Of a stretch of 64,000 nt of DNA, positions 44,918 through 52,653 are shown piece after piece; the first letter of the stretch is position 1, and each line of letters opens with the position of its first letter. Origin of the DNA: Streptomyces fodineus (GTDB taxonomy: Bacteria > Actinomycetota > Actinomycetes > Streptomycetales > Streptomycetaceae); the NCBI RefSeq assembly GCF_001735805.1, contig NZ_CP017248.1, positions 5,084,001 to 5,148,000 of the forward strand. The letters are read 5' to 3'. The translations under genes were made by a program, and so were the position numbers. The notes below the pieces were generated by a model that had not been told where the DNA came from, did no database searches, and was given only the letters and a program-made list of their open reading frames with translations.

Positions 44918-45748
44918 TCACAGGCGCCCCAGCTGGCGCAGGACCGCTCGCGGCCGGTTGGTGATGATGGCGTCGATGCCCAGTTCCACGCAGAGGTCGA
45001 CGTCCTCGGGCTCGTTCACGGTCCATACATGCACCTGGTGGCCGGCGCGTTTCAGCCGTTCCACATAGGCGGGGTTGTTGCGCACGATGCGGATCGAGGG
45101 ACCCGCGATCCGCACGCCCGCCGGCAGCCGCCCGTCACGCAGGCGTGGTGTGAGGAACTGCACCAGGTAGACCGTCGGCAGCGTCGGCGCGGCGGTACGC
45201 ACGCGATGCAGCGAGCGCGCCGAGAAGCTCATGATCCGCACCGGGGACTCGGCGGCGGAGGCCGGGGCGTCCAGGCCGAACCGCTTCAGCAGGGTCAGCA
45301 GCCGCTCCTCGACCTGGCCGGCCCAGCGCGTGGGGTGCTTGGTCTCGATGGCCAGCTCCACCCGCCGCCCGGCGTCCGCGACCAGTTCCAGCAGCCGTTC
45401 CAGGGTGAGCACGGAGGTGTCCGCGGGGTCCTCCGGCCGGTTCACCCAGTCGGGCTCCTCGTCCCGCCCGCGCCAGGCCTCGCGGGTCTTCCGGGAGCCG
45501 AAGTCGAGGGCGGCGAGATCGGCCAGTTCCAGCGCGGAGACGGCGCCGCGGCCGTTGGAGGTACGGTTCACCCGCCGGTCGTGGACGCAGACCAGATGGC
45601 CGTCGGCGGTCAGCCGTACGTCGCACTCGAGGGCGTCGGCGCCGTCCTCGATGGCCTTCTTGTAGGCGGCCAGGGTGTGCTCGGGCGCGTCTTCGGAGGC
45701 GCCTCGGTGGGCGACGACCTGGATGGAGCGCAGTGGTGCGTGGGTCAC
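44918..45748 (-). CDS. Glycerophosphodiester phosphodiesterase
   Basis: This 276-aa TIM-barrel enzyme cleaves glycerophosphodiesters to glycerol 3-phosphate and an alcohol. Motifs are VAHRGASEDAPEHTLAAYKKAIEDGAD (catalytic His and Glu), ECDVRLTADGHLVCVHD (metal Glu/Asp and second His) and VELAIETKHP (Glu-X-Lys). There is no signal peptide, so it is cytoplasmic and probably recycles lipid head groups. I chose GTG 45748 because the barrel starts immediately after. It is divergent from the protease gene. Confidence 0.93.
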   Translation of the reverse strand: MTHAPLRSIQVVAHRGASEDAPEHTLAAYKKAIEDGADALECDVRLTADGHLVCVHDRRVNRTSNGRGAVSALELADLAALDFGSRKTREAWRGRDEEPDWVNRPEDPADTSVLTLERLLELVADAGRRVELAIETKHPTRWAGQVEERLLTLLKRFGLDAPASAAESPVRIMSFSARSLHRVRTAAPTLPTVYLVQFLTPRLRDGRLPAGVRIAGPSIRIVRNNPAYVERLKRAGHQVHVWTVNEPEDVDLCVELGIDAIITNRPRAVLRQLGRL

Positions 45749-46044
45749 CGCGTCATGGTGCCATCGTCGCGGGGTACACGTGGCGGCGCGGTCGCGTCCG
45801 TGCGGCGAACGAGGGGTATCCACCCTGCTCGTTTATGTCGTTGTTTGGGTAAGTTTTGCCGGAAAGATCCAATGTAAAGAGAGTCCACCGGACCCACAGC
45901 CACCGCTTATGGTGCTCTGACGGCCCGTGGGAAAAGCTGACCGCATACAAACGGAACAGTGAAGACTGGCCCAGCACCATGCACAGCTGCCGAGCGTGAC
46001 CGAGTGCGACCGAGAACTACAGCCGTGGACCGAGGAGAAGAGCT

Positions 46045-47535
46045 GTGAGCACCGAGAACGAGGGCAACGAGGTACCCCCGGCCCCGTCCGCACCTCCCGT
46101 GCCGGTGGCCTCTCCCGCATCCCCCCAGGGCCCGACGCCCGAGGGAAACAGGCCGACGGCTCCCCTCCCGTCGCCGCCCCAGGACGCTCCGGCCGCCGCC
46201 GAGCCGCAGCAGGGACAGGCCGGCGCCCCGACCGCGTCCGGCCCGGCCCCGGACGGCTCCTGGCCGCCTCCGCCGCCGCCCACCCCGCCGTACGGCGAGA
46301 GCACCTCCTACGGCGACGCCGGTGCGGGTGCCCCGGGCGGCTTCGGCGGCGCGGGCGGCACCGGTGGGGATGCCGGCTGGGGAGCGTCGTACCAGCAGCC
46401 CGCCCCCGGGCCCCGCAGCGGACGCGGCGGGCTGGTCGCCGCGGTCCTGGTGGCCGCGCTGGTCGCGGGCGGCCTGGGCGGCGGCCTCGGCTACACCCTG
46501 GCCAAGGACCACGACAACAGCGGCTCCACCACCGTCTCCGCCTCCGACAGCAGCGCCTCCCAGATCAGGCGCGCGCCCGGCACGATCGCCAACGTGGCCG
46601 CCCAGGCGCTGCCGAGCACGGTCACCATCGAGGCCGAGAGCACCAACGGCGAGGGTGGCACGGGCACCGGGTTCGTCTTCGACACCCAGGGCCACATAGT
46701 CACCAACAACCACGTGGTGGCGGAGGCGCTCGACGGCGGCAAGCTGACGGCCACGTTCCCCAACGGCAGGAAGTACGACGCCGAGGTCGTCGGTCACGCC
46801 CAGGGCTACGACGTGGCGGTCATCAAGCTCAAGAACCCCCCGTCGGACCTCAAGCCGCTCGCCCTCGGCGACTCCGACAAGGTGGCCGTCGGCGACGAGA
46901 CGATCGCCATCGGCGCCCCCTTCGGCCTGTCCAACACGGTGACGACCGGCATCATCAGCGCCAAGAACCGCCCGGTGGCCTCCAGCGACGGCAGTTCCTC
47001 CAGCAAGGCGTCGTACATGAGCGCCCTGCAGACCGACGCGTCGATCAACCCGGGCAACTCCGGCGGCCCGCTGCTGGACGCCTCCGGCGCGGTCATCGGC
47101 ATCAACTCGGCCATCCAGTCGACCAGCAGCGGCGGCTTCGGCTCCGGCCAGTCGGGCTCGATCGGCCTGGGCTTCGCCATCCCGATCAACCAGGCCAAGT
47201 ACGTCGCCCAGCAGCTGATCAAGACCGGTAAGCCGGTGTACGCCAAGATCGGTGCCTCCGTCTCGCTGCAGGACTCCACCAACGGCGCGAAGATCACCGA
47301 CCAGGGCGCGGGCGGCTCCGCCCCGGTCGAGTCGGGTGGCCCGGCCGACAAGGCGGGCCTCAAGCCGGGTGATGTCATCACCAAGCTGGACGACATGGTG
47401 ATCGACAGCGGCCCGACCCTGATCGGCGAGATCTGGACCCACAAGCCCGGCGACAAGGTCACGCTCACCTACAAGCGAGGCGGCCAGGACCACACGACGG
47501 AACTGACCCTGGGCGCCCGGGTCGGCGACAGCTGA
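46045..47535 (+). CDS. HtrA/DegP-like serine protease with PDZ domain
   Basis: This 496-aa membrane-anchored trypsin-like protease has a Pro-rich cytoplasmic N terminus (~1-125), a span (~128-152, LVAAVLVAALVAGGLGGGLG), then the protease domain with the triad His in VTNNHVV (~223), Asp in YDVAVIKL (~255) and Ser in GNSGGPLLD (~338). A C-terminal PDZ domain (GGPADKAGLKPGDVITKLDD) binds substrate C termini. It acts in quality control of exported proteins. The GTG at 46045 follows GAGGAGAA. It lies directly upstream of tRNA-Ser. Confidence 0.95.
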   Translation: MSTENEGNEVPPAPSAPPVPVASPASPQGPTPEGNRPTAPLPSPPQDAPAAAEPQQGQAGAPTASGPAPDGSWPPPPPPTPPYGESTSYGDAGAGAPGGFGGAGGTGGDAGWGASYQQPAPGPRSGRGGLVAAVLVAALVAGGLGGGLGYTLAKDHDNSGSTTVSASDSSASQIRRAPGTIANVAAQALPSTVTIEAESTNGEGGTGTGFVFDTQGHIVTNNHVVAEALDGGKLTATFPNGRKYDAEVVGHAQGYDVAVIKLKNPPSDLKPLALGDSDKVAVGDETIAIGAPFGLSNTVTTGIISAKNRPVASSDGSSSSKASYMSALQTDASINPGNSGGPLLDASGAVIGINSAIQSTSSGGFGSGQSGSIGLGFAIPINQAKYVAQQLIKTGKPVYAKIGASVSLQDSTNGAKITDQGAGGSAPVESGGPADKAGLKPGDVITKLDDMVIDSGPTLIGEIWTHKPGDKVTLTYKRGGQDHTTELTLGARVGDS

Positions 47536-47628
47536 CCCACCGGCCAGGCACGCATCCGGACCACACCGCCCGCCGGACGTTCGATCCCGGTACGCTGTAC
47601 CCGCTCCGTCCCAGGTGGACGGAGTCGA

Positions 47629-47717
47629 GGTGGGTTGCCCGAGCGGCCTAAGGGAACGGTCTTGAAAACCGTAGTGACCTTGAAGGGTCACCGTGGGTTC
47701 GAATCCCACCGCCTCCG
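47629..47717 (+). tRNA. tRNA-Ser (anticodon UGA)
   Basis: The anticodon arm is ACGGT-CTTGAAA-ACCGT (anticodon TGA), with a long class-II variable arm (GTGACC/GGTCAC) and T arm GTGGG-TTCGAAT-CCCAC. The D arm is TG-CCC-GAGCGGCC...GGG. The 3' end has no encoded CCA. Canonical positioning gives 5' acceptor GGTGGGT against 3' CGCCTCC, with three mismatches. A 3-nt shift gives GAGGTG/CGCCTC, fully paired but with a longer linker to the D arm. The tRNA is the probable attachment site of the element to its right. Confidence 0.85.
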
Positions 47718-47738
47718 CAGGTCAGAGACGTGCTGGTC

Positions 47739-47773
47739 AGAAGGGGTGTCCCTCGATGAGGGGCGCCCCTTCT
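47739..47773 (+). terminator. Terminator hairpin after tRNA-Ser
   Basis: A 16-bp near-perfect stem (AGAAGGGGTGTCCCTC / GAGGGGCGCCCCTTCT) with a 3-nt loop begins 22 bp past the tRNA. It probably ends the tRNA transcript and also insulates the element. Confidence 0.8.
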
Positions 47774-47813
47774 GCATGGGGGCTGTCTCACCCTGATCCG
47801 GCTCTGTCGCGTT

Positions 47814-47859
47814 GTGGATCAGTGCGTGTGGACCAGGCGTGGACCAGATTATGGACCGT
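47814..47859. repeat. Direct repeats, possible integrase arm sites (attL region)
   Basis: Four imperfect copies of GTGGACCAG occur at 47814, 47828, 47839 and 47851 (GTGGATCAG, GTGGACCAG twice, ATGGACCGT), spaced 11-14 bp. Such repeats beside a tRNA are typical of integrase or excisionase arm sites. The integrase gene is 5 kb away. Confidence 0.5.
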
Positions 47860-48179
47860 CATACCTGCATTGACCTGGGGTTAGTTAGGCGGTCGCGTTT
47901 CCCGGCGAACGGGAGCCCCTGGTGCTTGATCGAGGCCATGACGGCACAGGGACACCCGCCCGCCGGGCGGCGTTGCGGTACCCGTCCGACGTCGGCGCGG
48001 AGCGGGCACCGCTGACACGGGTGCACGCCGTGTCAGACTCCCAACGCGTTCCAGCCCGCGAAAGACACGCGCGTGTCAACACCGACCTGCCGGTACCGAG
48101 CCTTCACTCGCCCAGGCTGGCTGTCGCCTTGACGACAGGGGCCCTCTGACAATCAGGCCGGGCGGAATGTGGCACAGCC

Positions 48180-48230
48180 AGGCTGAACGGGCCGCCGCTC
48201 ACGCGAGCGAAGCGGCGGCCCGTTCAGCCT
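48180..48230. terminator. 20-bp perfect inverted repeat
   Basis: Arms 48180-48199 and 48211-48230 pair over all 20 bases around an 11-nt loop. It is the strongest hairpin in the window. It may be a bidirectional terminator or a structured element at the cargo border. Confidence 0.75.
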
Positions 48231-49139
48231 GCCCCTGTGGCCGACACCGGAGGAACGGCGGGGGCGCTACAGTCCGCGGCTCCGGCCCGAACCGTGAACC
48301 GAGCGGCGAGGTGACCGGAGTCAGGAGCATCCGCGTACATCGCTGCTACGAATCTGGTTCCACCTGCGTGGGCTTTTACACTCCCGTCCCCCGTAGGGGC
48401 GATCCGCCGCTCGGGGCCGCATGCGCGCCACGCGGACCAAGCCGAATACGACGGAGTCCCGCTCACTCGCGGCATCGGTGAGCGAGCACTGAATCTCTCC
48501 GGTCTGCGAGCGTTATCCGAGAGGCTGGCTACCGAGGTAACGGCTCCGGCATATACACGCCGGAGTCGACATTCCGGGGTTCCTGTGAAAGTGAGCTAAT
48601 CCGCAATTGTGCTAGTGTGATTTATTCCCCTTGGTTGTGCTCGTGCGTTGCATCGCCCCGCACTCTTAAATCAGTCTCCAAGTGTCGAATTTTTGCGTCT
48701 TGGCGGCGCGATCATGGCGGGGGCGCATCCCCTGACGCGGGTCTAACATGCTTATGTTGCCGAGAACATCGCCAAATGGGTTCGCTCCTGGGAGCGCCCG
48801 TAGGGTGGTTCCCTTCAGCGGCATCGCGCGACGGTACGCATGATCCCCCTGTGGTATGTCTTCTACTCCGGCGATGCTGGCCGACTGTCTCTCCCGGAGA
48901 AGTAGTCCTCTTTGGTGATGCAGTCCGTCACCCGTCCGGATAGGCAATTGAAGCCATCCGGACCACTAAGTATTTCTATGTATTTCGCGATTCACTCACC
49001 AGGTTCAGCAAAACCACTCAGATGAATCGTAACCCGACCCGTGCTCCTGAGTAATATGCCAGCGACAGAGACCCGGCGATTCTGCGCGACTGAGAACCGC
49101 CAAATATGTCACCATCCCCTCACAGGAGTTGGCCCCTCG
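48231..49139. other. Leader region of lower GC upstream of the DUF3494 gene
   Basis: About 900 bp with GC content visibly below the flanks (for example 48590-48680 and 48940-49060). No frame has a good start and composition; the 48617-48943 frame has many Cys/Arg and no family. It probably holds the promoter of the 49140 gene and may be recently acquired DNA. Confidence 0.45.
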
Positions 49140-50459
49140 ATGACGCTGAATATCCCTGTCGCGCCGCTACGGCGCACATTGTCGGTTTGGACCGCGGCGG
49201 TACTTGCCGTGGTGATCGCCGCTGTCGTAGTCGCTGTGACGCCGACGCAGGCAAATGCCATCGCCACACCTGTACCGCTGGGCACGGCGGACAGCTTCGC
49301 GGTACTGGCCGGTTCCGCCGTCACCAACACCGGTCCCTCGGTGGTCACCGGAGATCTCGGAGTGAGTCCGGGGACGTCCATCACCGGATTCCCTCCCGGC
49401 CTGGTGAACGGGGCGCAGCACTCTGCGGACGCCGTGGCTGCACAAGCCCAGAGCGACCTGGTCGCGGCGTACAACGACGCCGCCGGACAGGCCACCGACG
49501 GAGCCCTCCCCGCGGACGCCGGTGGCCTGACGCTGGTTCCGGGCGTCTACACCGCCTCCTCCACTCTCGGGCTCACCGGCACCCTCACCCTGGACGCCCA
49601 GGGGGACCCCAACGCCGTCTGGGTGTTCCAGGTCGGTTCGGGTCTGACGACGGCGTCCGCCAGCCGGGTGCTCCTCATCAACGGCGCCTCGCCGTGCAAT
49701 GTGTTCTGGAAGGTGGGCAGTTCGGCCACCCTCGGCACCGGCTCCACCTTCGTGGGCAACATCCTGGCCCTGACCTCGATCTCTGCCACCACAGGCGCGA
49801 CGATCGACGGGCGGGCGTTGGCCCGCAACGGTGCCGTGACGCTGGACACCAACACGATCACCCGGCCGCAATGCGCGGGCGGCACCACCGGTGGGACCAC
49901 GGGTGCGACGACGGCCGGGACCACGGGTGCGACGACGGCCGGGACCACGGGTGCGACGACGGCCGGGACCACGGGTGCGACGACGGCCGGGACCACGGGT
50001 GCGACGACGGCCGGGACCACGGGTGCGACGACGGCCGGGACCACGGGTGCGACGACGGCCGGGACCACGGGTGCGACGACGGCCGGGACCACGGGTGCGA
50101 CGACGGCCGGGACCACGGGTGCGACGACGGCCGGGACCACGGGTGCCACGACCGCCGGGACCACGGGTGCCACGACCGCCGGAACTACCGGTGCGACGAC
50201 GGCTGGAACCACAGGCGGGACCACGGGTGCCACGACCGGTGGCACCACCGGTGGAAACGGCCATGGCTGCTGCTGCAAGCCCGGTAAGCCCCATAAGCCT
50301 GGCAAGCCGGGCAAGCCCCATAAGCCTGGTAAGCCTCACAAGCACGGCGAGCACGGCGAGCACGGCAAGCCCAGCAAGCCCAGCAAGCCCAGCGGGCACG
50401 GTGATTACGGTGATTACGGCGACCAGCCCGGTACGGACTATGGCTACGGCTGTGATTAG
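49140..50459 (+). CDS. Secreted DUF3494 (ice-binding-like) protein with tandem-repeat tail
   Basis: This 439-aa exported protein has an N-terminal signal peptide (~1-40, VWTAAVLAVVIAAVVVAV). A DUF3494 beta-solenoid domain (~45-245) follows, with LGTADSFAVLAGSAVTNTG, the GDLGVSPG turn and the end TITRPQC. Residues ~250-365 are about 13 copies of the octapeptide GTTGATTA (24-bp DNA unit at about 49896-50220). The tail has GHGCCCKPGKPHKPGKP-type Lys/Pro/His repeats and ends YGYGCD. DUF3494 proteins bind ice or act as adhesins. The start follows AGGAG with a long 12-nt spacing. It precedes the DUF5819/HTTM pair. Confidence 0.85.
   Translation: MTLNIPVAPLRRTLSVWTAAVLAVVIAAVVVAVTPTQANAIATPVPLGTADSFAVLAGSAVTNTGPSVVTGDLGVSPGTSITGFPPGLVNGAQHSADAVAAQAQSDLVAAYNDAAGQATDGALPADAGGLTLVPGVYTASSTLGLTGTLTLDAQGDPNAVWVFQVGSGLTTASASRVLLINGASPCNVFWKVGSSATLGTGSTFVGNILALTSISATTGATIDGRALARNGAVTLDTNTITRPQCAGGTTGGTTGATTAGTTGATTAGTTGATTAGTTGATTAGTTGATTAGTTGATTAGTTGATTAGTTGATTAGTTGATTAGTTGATTAGTTGATTAGTTGATTAGTTGATTAGTTGGTTGATTGGTTGGNGHGCCCKPGKPHKPGKPGKPHKPGKPHKHGEHGEHGKPSKPSKPSGHGDYGDYGDQPGTDYGYGCD
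49896..50220. repeat. 24-bp minisatellite inside the DUF3494 gene
   Basis: About 13 tandem copies of a 24-bp unit (GGGACCACGGGTGCGACGACGGCC). The first ten are identical and the last three carry silent or near-silent changes. Unit length is in codon phase, so copy number can change without frameshift. Confidence 0.95.
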
Positions 50460-50659
50460 CCCGATGGCCAGCGCGGCCGGAAGCGATCCCCGCACGTCCT
50501 GAGGGTTTGTGACGGCGTAGCTGGATCACGCGCGTGCGGTCCCCGGCGGCGTGTGCGCTCGGGGGCAGCCGCCCACGTGCGTGAGTAGGACGGACGGCGT
50601 GCGGCGCGGATCGTCACCGATTCCGCCGCACGCCGCCGGCGAGATCTCAGGAGAACCAG

Positions 50660-51427
50660 GTGAGAGAAGTCGGGCGGGAAGCGCCGGATGGGGCCGTGCG
50701 GGGTGGCGTCGCGTCAGCGGATGCCGACGAGTCGGACCGGACCGTTGCTGGGAAAGCCGCACAGAACGGCGGTAGCAGACCCCTTGCCGTCGACGCACCT
50801 TCGGAGCCGCCCTTCGCCGTGAAGGCCGGGGTGCAAGTCGCCGTGGTCCTGTGTCTGGCCACGGCCCTGGTACACGTGCTCCTGGTATTCCTGGAGGTGG
50901 CACCACCGAATCCGATCTCCCGGCAGTACAGCCGGCAGGTCAACGCCTGGATCTTCCCGTTGTTCGAACAGAACTGGCGACTCTTCGCCCCGGACCCGGA
51001 GTCGGTCAACCGGCAGATCTCGGCACGGACCATGCACACCGCCCCGAACGGCACCGTCCAGGTCAGCGGCTGGTTCGACCTGACCGCCGACGACACAGCC
51101 GCGGTGAGACACGACCCGTTCCCAAGCCATACCGCACAGAACATGCTGCGCCGGGCCTGGACTTCCTACCTCGAAACACACGGCGGCGACGACCAGCCGC
51201 GCTCCCAGCGCGCTGTGATGATCCAGCAGTACCTGCGCAACATCGCGGCGGACCGCGTCGCCGCCCATCGCCACGGCGTATTCGAGTCCATCCAGCTGCG
51301 GGTGATCACCCTGCCCATCGCCGCGCCGACCACAGCGGGCGAGCCCGGTCCCGGCGTGGCGGCACCGAAGCGCGCCGACACCCGTTACCTGCCCTGGTGG
51401 AAGGTGGCCCCCCATGCAACAGGCTGA
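50660..51427 (+). CDS. DUF5819-family (SdpA-like) membrane protein
   Basis: This 255-aa protein has a ~50-residue cytoplasmic start, one span (VQVAVVLCLATALVHVLLVFL) and an outside domain with the family motif FPLFEQNWRLFAPDPES. The GTG at 50660 follows AGGAG. Genes of this family sit next to HTTM-domain genes; the pair resembles SdpA-SdpB of Bacillus, which mature the SdpC toxin. That similarity is by family recall. It overlaps the HTTM gene by 14 bp. Confidence 0.82.
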   Translation: MREVGREAPDGAVRGGVASADADESDRTVAGKAAQNGGSRPLAVDAPSEPPFAVKAGVQVAVVLCLATALVHVLLVFLEVAPPNPISRQYSRQVNAWIFPLFEQNWRLFAPDPESVNRQISARTMHTAPNGTVQVSGWFDLTADDTAAVRHDPFPSHTAQNMLRRAWTSYLETHGGDDQPRSQRAVMIQQYLRNIAADRVAAHRHGVFESIQLRVITLPIAAPTTAGEPGPGVAAPKRADTRYLPWWKVAPHATG

Positions 51428-52565
51428 GCAGACACCGGTCGCCGCAACCACGGCCTCGTACCCCGGACACGGCACCGGGCGAGCCGGCGCACGCACGCCG
51501 CAGCACATGCCCGCCCGCATCTCCACGCTCCTGACCCTCCTGCTGGAGCAGCCGATCTCCCTGTACGCCGCGGCGGTCCTGCGCATCGGGTACGGGTTCC
51601 TCTACCTCGCCTTCCTGCTGCGCGAGTTCCCCCACCGCGACGAGATCTGGGGTCCCGGCTCACCGTGGACGCCAGCCCTGGCCAGGCAACTCTTCGACCA
51701 GACCGGATGGGCCAGCATCCTCACCCTGTCCGACAGCCGGGCCTACTTCGAGATCTGCTACGCGGCAGCCCTGATCATCTCCGCACTGTTCATGCTGGGC
51801 TGGCGGACCAGAGCGGTGTCCGTGCTCTTCGCGGTCGTAGTGACGTCGTTCCACGCCAGGGCGATCTTCATGACGGACGGCGGAGACAACCTCATCCTCC
51901 TCATGTCCCTCTACCTCGCCTTCACCGCATGCGGCCGACGCTGGTCCCTCGACGCGCGCAGAAACCGGCTCCGAGCCTCCGCCGACAAGACGGCCCGGCT
52001 TCTGCCGGGCCAGGCATCCGGCGCGCTGCGACGCCACCTCCGCGACGCGCGCCTGACAGTGATCACCGTGCTGCACAACTGCGGCATGCTCGTCATCGCC
52101 GCCCAGGTCTGCTTCCTCTACGGATCCGCGGGCCTGTACAAGGTGCAGGGCGCCACCTGGGGCAACGGAACCGCCCTCCACTACGCCCTGAACCTCGACG
52201 TGTTCCGGCCCTGGCCCGAGCTCTCCCTCATGGCAGACGAACACGACGTACTGATCGCCATCGTTTGCTACCTGACGGTGCTGTTGCAAGTGGCCTTCCC
52301 GTTCGTCCTGTTCGGCAGGCTCAAGTACCCCGTCCTGACCATGCTGTTGGGCATGCACCTGGGTATCGCTGTCTTCCTGGGCCTGCCGCTCTTCTCCGGC
52401 GCCATGATCGCCGCGGACGCCGTATTCCTTCCGGACCGCTTCTACCGGTACCTGGGAAAGCTGTGGCGAGGCACCACCCGGCGGGCAGATGTCCGGGAGG
52501 CGGGAACTCCGCCCCGCAGAGAGCCGGCACTCGTACCGCCCCAGCAGACACCTTCGAGCCAGTGA
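51414..52565 (+). CDS. HTTM-domain (SdpB/gamma-carboxylase-like) membrane protein
   Basis: This 383-aa polytopic protein has the horizontally transferred transmembrane domain related to vitamin-K gamma-carboxylase and to SdpB. Marks are LYAAAVLRIGYGFLYLAFLLRE, the loop FMTDGGDNLILLMSLYLAF, SAGLYKVQGATWGNGTALHYAL and the later FPLFLFGRLKY-type span (PFVLFGRLKYP). The ATG at 51414 is inside the upstream gene, so translation is coupled. It probably modifies or exports a partner peptide; the partner is unproven. Confidence 0.88.
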   Translation: MQQAEQTPVAATTASYPGHGTGRAGARTPQHMPARISTLLTLLLEQPISLYAAAVLRIGYGFLYLAFLLREFPHRDEIWGPGSPWTPALARQLFDQTGWASILTLSDSRAYFEICYAAALIISALFMLGWRTRAVSVLFAVVVTSFHARAIFMTDGGDNLILLMSLYLAFTACGRRWSLDARRNRLRASADKTARLLPGQASGALRRHLRDARLTVITVLHNCGMLVIAAQVCFLYGSAGLYKVQGATWGNGTALHYALNLDVFRPWPELSLMADEHDVLIAIVCYLTVLLQVAFPFVLFGRLKYPVLTMLLGMHLGIAVFLGLPLFSGAMIAADAVFLPDRFYRYLGKLWRGTTRRADVREAGTPPRREPALVPPQQTPSSQ

Positions 52566-52605
52566 GGGGACCTGTTCAGCGGGGGTGACGATCGGGATAC
52601 GGCAG

Positions 52606-52640
52606 AGCCCCGCTCATCCTCGACTTGGGTGAGCGGGACT
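52606..52640. terminator. Terminator between convergent HTTM and integrase genes
   Basis: AGCCCCGCTCATCC and GGGTGAGCGGGACT form a 12-of-14-bp stem with a 7-nt loop, 14 bp from the integrase stop. It suits termination from either side. Confidence 0.65.
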
Positions 52641-52653
52641 GCGTAGCTCGTTG

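Noticed and set aside
47922..48149. 75-codon frame inside the left element border
   Set aside because: No start signal or recognisable feature.
48617..48943. 108-codon frame in the low-GC leader
   Set aside because: Cys/Arg-rich, with codon use unlike the neighbours and no ribosome binding site.
49890..50230. CRISPR-like array of 24-bp repeats
   Set aside because: There are no spacers; the units are contiguous, in codon phase and part of a secreted protein.
52566..52653. Attachment site directly beside the integrase
   Set aside because: No tRNA-like sequence or repeat is present; only a terminator hairpin is seen.
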